64,000 bases of DNA, taken from Methylobacterium aquaticum (GTDB lineage: Bacteria; Pseudomonadota; Alphaproteobacteria; Rhizobiales; Beijerinckiaceae). Where the stretch lies: NCBI RefSeq assembly GCF_016804325.1, contig NZ_CP043627.1, positions 5,439,001 to 5,503,000 on the forward strand, given 5' to 3'. A program made the translations under genes and the position numbers. Within the stretch, counting starts at the first letter, position 1, and every line of letters starts with the position of its first letter. Shown in pieces: positions 19,051-28,030 of the stretch. The notes under the pieces are model-generated. The model was not told the DNA's origin. It saw nothing but the letters and a program-made list of their open reading frames with translations, and made no database searches.

Positions 19051-19178
19051 GGTCGGGCGGCCCGCTGTCCGCACGCCGCGGAACGCGGCATAAGGGGGCG
19101 CTGCCCGCCACGCGGTGGCATCGGCCCTGCAAGCGGGGTCGCATTCGTCCGTCACCCCGTCAGGCCCGCACGCTCCCC

Positions 19179-20369
19179 ATGACGACCTCCGACTTCAAGG
19201 TCTCCGACACCACCGTTTCCGCCATCACGGACCTCCTCGCCACCCTGGTGGCGTTCGAGACGGTCAGCTCGGCGACGAACCTCCCTCTCGTCGATCACGT
19301 CGAGGATTATTGCCGCCGCCACGGCGCCGCGGTCGAGCGGGTGACGGACGAGACCGGCCGGAAGGCGGCTCTGTGGGTCACGGTCGGACCGGCGGACCGG
19401 CCGGGCTACGTGCTGTCGGGCCACAGCGACGTGGTGCCGGTGGAGGGCCAGGACTGGACCTCCGATCCGTTCCGGCTGACCGAGATCGACGGCCGGCTCT
19501 ACGGCCGCGGCACCTCGGACATGAAGGGCTTCCTCGCCGTCTGCCTGGCGCTCCTGCCCGAGATGGCGGCGGCCCCGCTCACCCGGCCGCTGCACCTCGC
19601 GATCTCCTACGACGAGGAGATCGGCTGCCTCGGCGTACGGCCGCTCATCGCCCATATCCGTGCGCGCGGGATCGCGCCGCTGGGCTGCTTCGTCGGCGAG
19701 CCGACCGGCATGGCGGTGGTGACCGGCCACAAGGGCAAGTACGGCGCGAAGGTGACCTTCCGCGGCCGGGCCTGCCACTCGGCCCTGGCGCCGACGGGGG
19801 TCAACGCCATCGAATACGCCGCGCGCTTCATCGACAAGGTGCGGCTCACCGCCGAGGGCCTGGCCCGGGACGGTGCCCGCGACGACCTCTACGACGTGCC
19901 CCACACGACCGGCCTCACCGCCCTCGTCCAGGGCGGCACGGCGTCGAACATCGTGCCGGACCGCTGCACCGTCGGGTTCGAGTTCCGGGCCATCGCCGCC
20001 GACGATCCGCGTAGCCTGGCCGAGACGGTGCTGGCCTACGCCCGCGACGTGCTGGTGCCGGAGATGCAGGCGCGCGATCCGGCATCCGGCCTCACGGTCG
20101 AGCCGGTGATCGATTATCCGGGCCTCGACATCGCCCCCGATGCCCCCCTCGTCACCCTGGCCAAGCGCCTCGCCGGCCGCAACGCCCACGCCAAGGTGTC
20201 GTACGGCACCGAGGCCGGCCTGTTCCAGAGCCTCGGCGACATCCCCTCGGTGGTGATCGGCCCCGGCGACATCGCCCGCGCCCACAAGGCCGACGAATAC
20301 GTCGAGACGGCGGAGCTCGCCGAATGCGCGGGGTTCGTGCGTCGGCTGATTGCCGAGAGCTGCGCCTGA
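19179..20369 (+). CDS. argE: Acetylornithine deacetylase
   Basis: Zinc-dependent M20 amidohydrolase that removes acetate from N-acetylornithine in arginine synthesis. The 396-residue protein shows the metal and catalytic motifs: VLSGHSDVVPV (His, Asp), GRGTSDMKGFLAV, SYDEEIGCLG (catalytic Glu and metal Glu), FVGEPTG and SYGTEAGLFQ. The dimerisation lid domain (HKGKYGAKVTFRGRACHSA) is present. M20 members can have other substrates, so the assignment rests on overall similarity to ArgE. Confidence 0.85.
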   Translation: MTTSDFKVSDTTVSAITDLLATLVAFETVSSATNLPLVDHVEDYCRRHGAAVERVTDETGRKAALWVTVGPADRPGYVLSGHSDVVPVEGQDWTSDPFRLTEIDGRLYGRGTSDMKGFLAVCLALLPEMAAAPLTRPLHLAISYDEEIGCLGVRPLIAHIRARGIAPLGCFVGEPTGMAVVTGHKGKYGAKVTFRGRACHSALAPTGVNAIEYAARFIDKVRLTAEGLARDGARDDLYDVPHTTGLTALVQGGTASNIVPDRCTVGFEFRAIAADDPRSLAETVLAYARDVLVPEMQARDPASGLTVEPVIDYPGLDIAPDAPLVTLAKRLAGRNAHAKVSYGTEAGLFQSLGDIPSVVIGPGDIARAHKADEYVETAELAECAGFVRRLIAESCA

Positions 20370-20417
20370 GAGCGTGTCCGAGTGAGCCGACCGGATTGAA
20401 CAGGCTTCGACGACGGC

Positions 20418-20675
20418 TCAGCGCCGCGGGGCCAGCTCGCCCATCCGGGCGGCGCGGCCCTGCTCGACGTGCCAGCGGGCATCGGCCACCTGCCGGCGCA
20501 GGCTGTTGCGGCGCCAGAGATGGTACAGGCGCAAAGGGTAGGGGGCGGTGCCGGACCGGGCCTCGTGGTGGGTGAGGCGCCGCAGCAGGCCCGGCAGGCA
20601 GGCGCCCGCCGCCTCGCCGGTGGCGATGTCGCCGAGGCGGACCTGGCGCTGCAATTCGGCCCGGTAATCCTCCAC
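20418..20675 (-). CDS. Small hypothetical protein
   Basis: An 85-residue, Arg-rich, probably helical protein (MEDYRAELQRQVRLGDIATG). A weak purine stretch precedes the ATG. No family is recognised. It faces argE convergently and lies downstream of the Crp-family gene beyond a terminator. Confidence 0.45.
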   Translation of the reverse strand: MEDYRAELQRQVRLGDIATGEAAGACLPGLLRRLTHHEARSGTAPYPLRLYHLWRRNSLRRQVADARWHVEQGRAARMGELAPRR

Positions 20676-20823
20676 GCGTGTTCCCCCTCGCTCATCCGCC
20701 CCCCTCGCTCATCCGTCCGAGGGAGACGCCGTGCTCGGTGCCGGCCTCGACAGGATGGGAAGGTTCGCCGGCGGTGGCAACGCGGCATCGTCGCCCGCCT
20801 GCAAAAGGCGTAGAGGACGGCCC

Positions 20824-20857
20824 AAAAAGAAGCCCTGCCGGCGGGAGCGAGCAGGGC
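20824..20857 (-). terminator. Rho-independent terminator downstream of the Crp-family gene
   Basis: On the minus strand a 7-bp stem GCCCTGC/GCAGGGC encloses a 12-base loop and is followed by TTCTTTTT. It lies about 180 bases after the Crp-family stop. Confidence 0.6.
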
Positions 20858-21036
20858 GGTGAAGTCGACTTGGGGGCCTCAGCAACATCCCCGATGGTCG
20901 TCCACCCGGTCGAGACCGGGCCAGCAGGGACGGTCCGGCAAGAGTTGCCGCAACACTCGCGATGTTGCTGGTCTTTGTCGGGCCGTTCCATCACCTATGT
21001 GAAGATTCGGTGGGCCTGTGCAGGGCCGCTCATCCG

Positions 21037-21729
21037 TCAGGGGCCGTGGGCGCCGGCATAATCCGCGATCGAGGCGAGGGCCGGCACGTCGCGCAGCGTG
21101 ATGGCGGTGGCACGCTGCTCGACCAGCCCGTCCCGGCGCAGCTGCTGCATCGTGCGGTTCATGTGCACCACGCTCAAGCCCAGCGCGTCGGCCAGGACTT
21201 CCTGGGTGATCGGGAACGAGAAGCGGTTCTCCTGCACCCGGTCCACCGCCGCCAGCCGCTCGCGCAGCTCCAGGAGGAAATGGGCGACGCGCTCGTAGGC
21301 GGTCTGGCGCCCGAGGCGCACCACCTGGTTGACGAGCCAGATCTCCTCCATCTCCCGCGCCTGCCGCAGGGCCGCCGCGAGCCCGGTCTCGCGGTCCGGC
21401 GGGGTGCCGCGCGAGGCGGCGCGCTCGCGCAGGGCGCCCGCCTCGCAGACGAGGGCCGGGGTCAGGGTGGTGACGGAGCCGAAGGACAGGGAGCGACGGC
21501 GCAGGTCGAAGCCGATCGGGTCGCCGGGCAGGAGGACGACGACGATCTGGCGCCGCCCGTCGGCGAGGAGCCGCTGGCGGCAGGCCCAGCCCTCCACCAG
21601 CACCTGCGGCCGCGGCGCGGCCTCGCCGTCGCGCACCAGCTCGGCGCGGGCCGGCACCGCCACCGGACGGGCGGTGACCTGGCGCAGCAGCGCCTCCTCG
21701 TCGGGCGTCAGGCGGGCGTAGCCGGACAT
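21037..21729 (-). CDS. Crp/Fnr-family transcriptional regulator
   Basis: A 230-residue regulator with an N-terminal cyclic-nucleotide-binding fold (RPQVLVEGWACRQRLLADGRRQIVVVLLPGDPIGFD) and a C-terminal HTH_Crp domain whose recognition helix is in ITQEVLADALGLSVVHMNRTM. It lacks the N-terminal cysteine cluster of Fnr, so it is not an Fe-S oxygen sensor. The gene starts 42 bases after the giant kinase gene on the same strand, so the two probably form an operon. HWE kinases next to Crp-type regulators are common in Methylobacterium. Confidence 0.82.
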   Translation of the reverse strand: MSGYARLTPDEEALLRQVTARPVAVPARAELVRDGEAAPRPQVLVEGWACRQRLLADGRRQIVVVLLPGDPIGFDLRRRSLSFGSVTTLTPALVCEAGALRERAASRGTPPDRETGLAAALRQAREMEEIWLVNQVVRLGRQTAYERVAHFLLELRERLAAVDRVQENRFSFPITQEVLADALGLSVVHMNRTMQQLRRDGLVEQRATAITLRDVPALASIADYAGAHGP

Positions 21730-21771
21730 CTGGCGCAGGACCGCGTCCGGGGGACGGAGCGGGCGAGGACC

Positions 21772-24700
21772 TCAGCCGGCATCGTCGGCCTCCGCGGGCG
21801 CGGCGCCGGGCGCCTGCGGCCCGCCGGCTTCCGCCTGCGGCGCTCGCTTCGATGCCTGCGGCACTTGCTTCGATGCCTGCGGCGCTTGCTTCGATGCCTG
21901 CGGCGCTTGCTTCGATGCCTGCGGCGCCTGGACCGGCAGCTCGATGATGCAGCGCACGCCGCCCGGGCGGTATTCCAGGGCCGTCGTGGCGCCGAACTCG
22001 TAGACCAGCCCCTGCTCGATCAGCTCGCGCCCGAAGCCGCGCCGGGTCGGCGCGGTCGGCACCAGGGTGACGCCGCTCTCCTGCCATTCGAGGCGCAGGC
22101 GCCCCTCCGGCCCCTCGCCGTAGACCCGCCAGGTGATGGCGATCCGTCCCTCCGGCCGGGCGAGCGCCCCGTACTTGATCGCGTTGGTGGCGAGTTCGTG
22201 CAGCACCAGGCCCAGGGTCTCGGCGGTCTTCTGCGGCAGGCGCACCTCCGGGCCGGTGAGGGCGACCTGGCCGCCGTCCCGCACCGCATGCGACAGGACC
22301 TCCTCGCCGATCAGCTCGGCGAGGTCGGTGGCGGCGTCGGGGCTGCGGGTCAGGATGTTCTGGGTGCGGGCGAGCGCCCCGAGCCGCCCGTCGAAATGCA
22401 TCACGAAGTCGTCGAGCGAGGTCTGGCCCTCCGCGGTGCGGTTGGCCACCGAGCGCACCACCGCCAGGATGTTCTTCACCCGGTGCTGCAACTCGGTGAG
22501 GAGCAGCCGCTGGCGGTCCTCGGCCATCCGCCGCTCGTGGCTGTCGGTGCAGGAGCCGAACCAGGTGACGGCGCCGCCGTCGGGATCGGCCATCGGCTCG
22601 GCCCGCACGGTGAACCAGCGATAGGTGCCGGAGGCGGCGCGGATGCGGAATTCGTGCTCGAAGGCCTCGCTGTTGGCCACCGCCCGCTGCCAGCGGCGCT
22701 GGTTCTCCTCGACGTCGTCGGGATGCATCACGGTGAGCCAGCCGAGGCCGAGCGCCTTGCCGTCCTCCAGGCCGGTATGCTCGTAGAAGCGCGGGTTGAC
22801 GTAGATCCAGTTCAGCCCGGCATCGGCGGTGAACAGGAAGGCCGGGACGATGCGCTCCATCCGGCGGAACCGCTCCTGGCTCGCGCGCAGGGCCCGCTCG
22901 GCCCGGGCGGTGGCGGTGACGTCCAGGAAGGTGATGACCACGCCGGCGATGAAGTTGTCGATCGACCGGTAGGGCAGCACCCGGGCGAGGTAGCGCGCCC
23001 CGCTCTCCGGGCTGCCGACCTCGCGCTCGATGGTGCCGAGCGTGCGCAGCACCTTGCGCACGTCCTCGGGCAGCTCCGGATACTGGATCCGCGCGGCGAT
23101 ATGGGTGATCGGCCGGCCGAGATCGGACTCGATCAGGTGGAAGATGTCGGTCACCGCCGGGGTGAAGTTCTTCACCCGGAACTCGTTGTCGAGGAACACC
23201 GTGGCGATCTGGGTGCTCTCAAGCAGGTTCTTCAGGTCGCTGTTGGCCCTGCCCAGGTCGTTGACCCGATGCGCCAGCTCGCCGTTGACGGTCTGCAATT
23301 CCTCGTTGACCGATTGCAGCTCCTCCTTCGAGGTCTCGAGCTCCTCGTTGGCGGATTGCAGCTCCTCGTTGATCGACTGGTATTCCTCGTTGGAGGATTT
23401 CAGCTCCTCGTTGGTGCTCTCCAGCTCCTCGATCGTCGCCTGGAGCCGCTCGCGGGTCAGCCGCAGCTCGCTCTCGAGGCGCTGGACGTGCTCGTCGCGC
23501 AGGAAGGACGGGGTCGGCTCCTCGGTGCCGTCGCCCTCCAGGGCCTCGCCCTCCTGGAACAGGATGACGAAGCTCGGCGGACCGTCGGTGCCCGGCACCG
23601 GCTCGACCACGAGCGTCACGAGGCGCCGCTCCCCGTCCGAGCCCATGGCGGTGCGCTCGGCCTTGATGGTGCGGTGCTCGGCCCCCGCCTTCAGGAGCGC
23701 GGCGCGCAGGTCGAGGCGCAGGTCGCGGTGGACGAGGTTGAGCAGGTTGAGGCTCGCCGCCCCCGTCGCCGGGTCGATGTAGCGCCCGGTGCGGCCGGAG
23801 AAGTGCAGCACGTCGTAGGCCTCGTCGACCACCACGTAGGCCGGGGCGTAGCGCTCCGCCACCCGCTCGGCCCGGCGGGCGAGGCCGCCCTCGATCGTCC
23901 GCGGCCGGAAGGCCCCGCCGCCCTCCGCTTGGCGCCGGTCGGCCGTGACCGTGAGGGGGAATTCGGGCAGGACCCGGGTGGCGCTCTCGAGGCGGCGGAA
24001 GATGCGGTAGCGCCGGTCGATGGCTGAGAACAGCTTGGCGTGCCGGGTGACGTTCTCGGAATTGCCCAGGAACAGGAACCCGCCCGGCCGCAGGGCGGAG
24101 TGGAACAGCGGGATCACCCGGTTCTGCAGATCGCCGTTGAGGTAGATCAGGAGGTTGCGGCAGGAGATGAGGTCGAGGCGCGAGAACGGGGCGTCCTTGA
24201 TCACGTTGTGCTGCGAGAAGATGCACATCTCCCGCAGTTCCTTGACGATGCAGTAGGTCGAGCCCTCCTTGACGAACCAGCGCGCGAGCCGGTCGGGCCG
24301 GATCTGGCGGGCGACCGCCTCGGTGTAGCGGCCGACCCGGGCGGTCGCGAGCGCCCGCCCGTCGATGTCGGTGGCGAAGATCTGGATCTGCGGCACCGTG
24401 TCGAGCTTGGCCATGTGCTCGCGCAGCAGGATGCCGATCGAGTAGGCCTCCTCGCCGGTGGCGCAGCCGAGCACCCAGACCCGGACCTGGTCGCCCGAGC
24501 CCTTGGCCGAGAACAGCCGCGGGATGACCTCGTTTTCCAGCAGTTCGAACTCGCGGTGATCGCGGAAGAACTGCGTCACACCGATCAGGAGGTCGTTGAA
24601 CAGGTTCTGGACCTCGTCCGGATCGCCGCGCAGGTGATCGACGTAGGCCTCGATCGTCTCGAGCTGCACCACCTGCATCCGGCGGTGGACGCGGCGCAGG

Positions 24701-25413
24701 AAGGTGTTCTGCTTGTAGCCGTGGAAATCGTGCCCGGTCTTGTTGCGCAGGATGGTGGCGATGCGGATCAGGGAATCGCTCGCGGCCTCCGCCGGCCGGG
24801 TCTCGATGCCGCGGCGCAGGTGGCGGACATAGGCGAGGATCCGGTCCGCCATCTGCTCGGGGGCCACGACGTGGTCGGCGAGCGACGCGGCGGTGCTGCC
24901 CGACAGCCCGTCCTCGCCGTGCGGCTCGGCCAGGGTCAGCCCGCCCGCCGCCTTGACGGCGGTGACGCCGAGCGTCCCGTCGCTGCCGGTGCCGGCGAGC
25001 ACCACCGCGACGGCGTTCGCGCCCTGGTCCTCGCCCAGGGCGACCAGGAAGGTGTCGAGGTTGCCCCGCCCGCCCGGATCACCCGCCGCATCGAGGCGGA
25101 ACCGCCCCTCGGCCAGGGCGACGGTGGCACCCTCGGGGAGAAGGTAGAGGCGCCCGGCCTCGATCGCGGCGCCCTCCTCGACCGGTGATTGCGGCAGGGC
25201 GAGCGCCCGCGCCAGCACCGTGCGCCAGCGCGCCGCGTCGATCGCCTCGCGCTGCTGGAGCGAGACCACGACGGCGACGCCCGGCATCTCCGGCGCGTGC
25301 GCGAGGAGGCGTTCCAGGGAGTCGATCGCCGTTCCCGAGGCGCCGACGCCGACCACCACCGGCCGCTCGTCCCCGCCGGCGGTGCCCGGTTCCCCACGGG
25401 TCTGTCTCGCCAA
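21772..25413 (-). CDS. CheB/CheR/PAS/HWE histidine kinase fusion
   Basis: A 1213-residue cytosolic multidomain signalling protein. Residues ~18-200 resemble the CheB methylesterase domain, with Ser26 in GVGASGTA and Asp in GTGSDGTLGV, but the catalytic His is replaced (VVVSLQQ, Ser51). Residues ~205-470 are a CheR methyltransferase (FLRRVHRRMQVV, VLGCATGEEAYSIG). A coiled coil of repeated EEL/NEEL units follows, then PAS domains with PAC (around 855-975), and an HWE/HisKA_2 kinase with LQHRVKNILAVV near residue 975 and HELATNAIKYGAL. The C-terminal tail contains four heptapeptide repeats QASKQAP. The signal is unknown; the downstream Crp gene suggests a joint role. Confidence 0.85.
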   Translation of the reverse strand: MARQTRGEPGTAGGDERPVVVGVGASGTAIDSLERLLAHAPEMPGVAVVVSLQQREAIDAARWRTVLARALALPQSPVEEGAAIEAGRLYLLPEGATVALAEGRFRLDAAGDPGGRGNLDTFLVALGEDQGANAVAVVLAGTGSDGTLGVTAVKAAGGLTLAEPHGEDGLSGSTAASLADHVVAPEQMADRILAYVRHLRRGIETRPAEAASDSLIRIATILRNKTGHDFHGYKQNTFLRRVHRRMQVVQLETIEAYVDHLRGDPDEVQNLFNDLLIGVTQFFRDHREFELLENEVIPRLFSAKGSGDQVRVWVLGCATGEEAYSIGILLREHMAKLDTVPQIQIFATDIDGRALATARVGRYTEAVARQIRPDRLARWFVKEGSTYCIVKELREMCIFSQHNVIKDAPFSRLDLISCRNLLIYLNGDLQNRVIPLFHSALRPGGFLFLGNSENVTRHAKLFSAIDRRYRIFRRLESATRVLPEFPLTVTADRRQAEGGGAFRPRTIEGGLARRAERVAERYAPAYVVVDEAYDVLHFSGRTGRYIDPATGAASLNLLNLVHRDLRLDLRAALLKAGAEHRTIKAERTAMGSDGERRLVTLVVEPVPGTDGPPSFVILFQEGEALEGDGTEEPTPSFLRDEHVQRLESELRLTRERLQATIEELESTNEELKSSNEEYQSINEELQSANEELETSKEELQSVNEELQTVNGELAHRVNDLGRANSDLKNLLESTQIATVFLDNEFRVKNFTPAVTDIFHLIESDLGRPITHIAARIQYPELPEDVRKVLRTLGTIEREVGSPESGARYLARVLPYRSIDNFIAGVVITFLDVTATARAERALRASQERFRRMERIVPAFLFTADAGLNWIYVNPRFYEHTGLEDGKALGLGWLTVMHPDDVEENQRRWQRAVANSEAFEHEFRIRAASGTYRWFTVRAEPMADPDGGAVTWFGSCTDSHERRMAEDRQRLLLTELQHRVKNILAVVRSVANRTAEGQTSLDDFVMHFDGRLGALARTQNILTRSPDAATDLAELIGEEVLSHAVRDGGQVALTGPEVRLPQKTAETLGLVLHELATNAIKYGALARPEGRIAITWRVYGEGPEGRLRLEWQESGVTLVPTAPTRRGFGRELIEQGLVYEFGATTALEYRPGGVRCIIELPVQAPQASKQAPQASKQAPQASKQVPQASKRAPQAEAGGPQAPGAAPAEADDAG
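21846..21929. repeat. 21-bp tandem repeat, four copies, inside the kinase gene
   Basis: GCTTCGATGCCTGCGGC recurs at 21846, 21867, 21888 and 21909, exactly 21 bases apart. It encodes the heptapeptide repeat in the tail of the CheB/CheR/HWE kinase. Copy number may vary between strains by slippage, without frameshift because the unit is seven codons. Confidence 0.9.
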
Positions 25414-25560
25414 GGGTCGTCGCCTCCGGTGCGTGTCGTATCTGAGGTGGCCGTCTACTGTCCCCCACCATACGCGCCCGGCGGCGCGCTGTCAGGCCGA
25501 GCGGTGGCAAACCGACGGCTTCAATCCTGGACGGAGGGCCTCGTCCGGCCTCTTGCCCTC

Positions 25561-26352
25561 TTATCGTCCGCGCGTCCCTTGCCGCCCGCCGGTCCGGCGC
25601 TCGTAGTGCTTGGCGACCCGCAGGTGGCGCGAGATCGCGTAGTTCATCGCCGTGAGGAAGCCGTAGGCGCCGCGCACGCAATGGCGCCGGCCGAGATAGG
25701 CCTTGAGGAAGTTGCCCGGCAATTCGACGAACAGGCGCCAGGTCGGGATCGTGACGCCGCGCGCCTCGAGGTCGGCGGCCTGCTGGTCGGAATAGCGGTT
25801 GAGCTTGTCGAGCTGGTCGCCGAGCGAGCGGACCGAGAAATGGTGGATCACGCCCTTGAGCCGCCCGACCGTGACGCCCGCCTCGAGGTCGACCCGGTCG
25901 TGGACCGGCGAGGGCGAGTAGCGGCCGCGGTCGCGCCGGTAGAGCCGCACCGGCCACAAGGTGTAGGCGAGGCGGTGCGGCCGCGCCTCGCCGGGGAACA
26001 CCTCCGCGATGCCCAGTTCGTAGGCCGGGTGCGGCGGCTCGCCGGCCGCGAACAGCCGGCGGATCTCGGCGGAGAGCTCCGGTGGCACCACCTCGTCGGC
26101 ATCGAGGTTCAGCATCCAGACGTGCCGACACTGCTCCTCGGCGAAGCGCTTCTGCGGCCCGTAGCCGGGCCAGCCCCGCGCGATCACCCGCGCGCCGAGG
26201 GAGGCGGCGAGCGCCTGTGTGCCGTCGGTGGAGCCGGAATCGACCACGATCAGGTCGTCGGTGAGGTCGCGCACGGCGGCGAGCGTGGCGCCGATCCGGT
26301 CGGCCTCGTTGTGGGCGATGAGGAAGATCGAGAGGGGGAGGGGGGCGACCAT
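25561..26352 (-). CDS. Glycosyltransferase family 2 (WaaE/KdtX-like)
   Basis: A 263-residue GT-A enzyme. The nucleotide-sugar binding start SIFLIAHNEADRIGATL, the VVDSGSTDGT motif and the metal-binding NLDADEVVPPEL are clear. The C-terminal region (LDKLNRYSDQQAADL, GNFLKAYLGRR, GAYGFLTAMNYA) matches the LPS-core beta-glucosyltransferase branch. It would add a sugar to lipopolysaccharide or a related glycolipid at the cytosolic face. The second Met (MVAPLPLS) was chosen as start. Confidence 0.82.
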   Translation of the reverse strand: MVAPLPLSIFLIAHNEADRIGATLAAVRDLTDDLIVVDSGSTDGTQALAASLGARVIARGWPGYGPQKRFAEEQCRHVWMLNLDADEVVPPELSAEIRRLFAAGEPPHPAYELGIAEVFPGEARPHRLAYTLWPVRLYRRDRGRYSPSPVHDRVDLEAGVTVGRLKGVIHHFSVRSLGDQLDKLNRYSDQQAADLEARGVTIPTWRLFVELPGNFLKAYLGRRHCVRGAYGFLTAMNYAISRHLRVAKHYERRTGGRQGTRGR

Positions 26353-26411
26353 GGATGCAGGCGACAAAGAGGGTCGGCTCGACCGGGCGCCGGACCGTCA
26401 TGCTCCAGCCT

Positions 26412-26517
26412 CTAAGCAGACTTGCGTTGGCAGGCCAACGCTTCGCCCGCTTAGGTTTTCGTTTTGTCGCAGATTTTTCGCGCCGAACCGGTCACCACTT
26501 CGGCGAAATCTGCTTAG
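26412..26517. repeat. Interspersed ~106-bp repeat, family R2, copy A
   Basis: Begins CTAAGCAGACTT and ends AAATCTGCTTAG, near-perfect terminal inverted repeats. Inside are a small hairpin (GCGTTGGC..GCCAACGC) and a TCGCAGATTTTTCGCGCCG block. The same sequence occurs in inverted orientation at 51321-51426 with about 90% identity by eye. No coding potential. Confidence 0.8.
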
Positions 26518-26746
26518 GGCATTGTTCGGGGTCCGGGGAACCGGCTCCGGCCGGGATGCCCGTGGCAGGGCGCGAGCGTGCCCCCGCGGCAACGGCCGCC
26601 GGGAGAAACGCGATCCGGCCCCGCCGCCCCATTGGCGCCGCACCGATTTGGCTCATCCTTAACGAGTGCCCGGGAGAATCGGGCACGAGGAATCATCGCC
26701 GGCTGCCGCAGGGTTCGCCGGCCGGGGCGCGGGTGGGGAGCGGGTT

Positions 26747-28030
26747 GTGGTGAACGGGGCTCTCGTGCGGAAACGGTGGCTGGGGCTCCTGCTCGCGGCG
26801 ACCATGCTCGGCGCCTGCGCGGGCGCGCCGAAGGGCGTGCTGGCGCCGGTGGCCGCCACGGTTCCGGGAGCCTCGCGCGTCGACATGCTGGTGGCGACCA
26901 CCCGCAAGACCGCCGCCAATCCGGGCGAGATGTATTCGGGCGATCGCGGCCCGGCCCTGTCCTACGCCGACATCACGGTGTCGATCCCGCCGGATTCCGT
27001 GCGCCAGCCCGGCACGGTGCAGTGGCCCAAGGAACTGCCCGGCAACCCCGCCACCGACTTCGTCACCCTCAAGGCCGAGACCCTGGACCGGCCGGAGGCG
27101 GCCGCCCGCCTGCGCCACACCGTGCGTGCGGGCAAGCGCCACGTGCTGGTCTTCGTCCACGGCTTCAACAACCGATTCGAGGACGCGGTCTACCGCTTCG
27201 CCCAGATCGTCCACGACACCCGGGCCGAGGTGGTGCCGGTGCTGTTCACCTGGCCGTCGCGGGGCAGCGTGCTCGCCTACGGCTACGACCGCGAGAGCAC
27301 CAACTACTCGCGCAACGCGCTCGAGGGCGTGCTGCGCCGCCTCGCGCAGAACCCGGAGGTGGCCGAGATCACGGTGCTCGCCCACTCGATGGGCAACTGG
27401 CTGGTGCTCGAATCCTTGCGCCAGATGGCGATCCGCGACGGGCGCGTCGCGCCGAAGATCCGCGACGTGGTGCTGGCCGCCCCCGACGTCGATGTCGACC
27501 TCGCCCGCGAGGCGTTCCGCGACATGGGCCCGGGCAGGCCCCGGCTCAGCCTGTTCGTGTCGCAGGACGACAACGCGCTCGCGGTCTCGCGCCTGGTCTG
27601 GGGCGGTGCCGGCGCGCGGTTGGGCGCCATCGACCCCTCGACCGAGCCCTACCGGACCGAGCTCGCCCGCGAGAACATCGCGGTCCTCAACCTGACCGCC
27701 TTGAAGGGGAGCGATGCCCTCAACCACGGCAAGTTCGCCGGCAGCCCGCAGCTCGTGGCGCTTCTCGGCAACCGCCTGGCGCAGGGGCAGACCATCACCG
27801 ATTCCCGCGTCGGCTTGAGCGACCGCATCGTCCAGATGACCGCGGGCGCCGCCGCCACGGTCGGCACCGCCGCCGGCCTCGCGGTCTCGGCCCCGGTCGC
27901 GGTGATCGATCCCCAGAGCCGCGAGACCTACGGCGAGCACCTGCGCAACCTCGGCCAGGGCATCGGCGACACCGCCGAGGGCGCGGTCGATCTCGCCACC
28001 GCGCCGGCCCGGGCGCTGGGCGGGCGCTGA
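26747..28030 (+). CDS. Alpha/beta-hydrolase lipoprotein (DUF900 family)
   Basis: About 427 residues. An N-terminal signal with lipobox (LLLAATMLGACAG) predicts a lipid-anchored protein. The hydrolase core shows HVLVFVHGFNNRFEDAVYR, the nucleophile elbow VLAHSMGNWLVLE and a late acid region LFVSQDDNALAVSR, as in the DUF900 esterase/lipase-like family. The substrate is unknown. The start GTG 26747 (or 26750) follows GGGGAG; a longer frame from 26666 would bury the signal peptide. It is monocistronic, and is followed by a 28-bp hairpin at 28121-28148. Confidence 0.8.
   Translation: MVNGALVRKRWLGLLLAATMLGACAGAPKGVLAPVAATVPGASRVDMLVATTRKTAANPGEMYSGDRGPALSYADITVSIPPDSVRQPGTVQWPKELPGNPATDFVTLKAETLDRPEAAARLRHTVRAGKRHVLVFVHGFNNRFEDAVYRFAQIVHDTRAEVVPVLFTWPSRGSVLAYGYDRESTNYSRNALEGVLRRLAQNPEVAEITVLAHSMGNWLVLESLRQMAIRDGRVAPKIRDVVLAAPDVDVDLAREAFRDMGPGRPRLSLFVSQDDNALAVSRLVWGGAGARLGAIDPSTEPYRTELARENIAVLNLTALKGSDALNHGKFAGSPQLVALLGNRLAQGQTITDSRVGLSDRIVQMTAGAAATVGTAAGLAVSAPVAVIDPQSRETYGEHLRNLGQGIGDTAEGAVDLATAPARALGGR

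Noticed and set aside
20880..20970. CAGCAACATC ... GATGTTGCTG inverted pair as a regulatory structure
   Set aside because: The arms are about 70 bases apart with no supporting feature. The terminator at 20824-20857 is a better explanation for the end of the Crp-family transcript.
21846..21929. Regular 21-bp repeats as a CRISPR array
   Set aside because: The repeats are directly adjacent with no unique spacers, are in frame, and encode a heptapeptide in the kinase tail. No cas genes are present.
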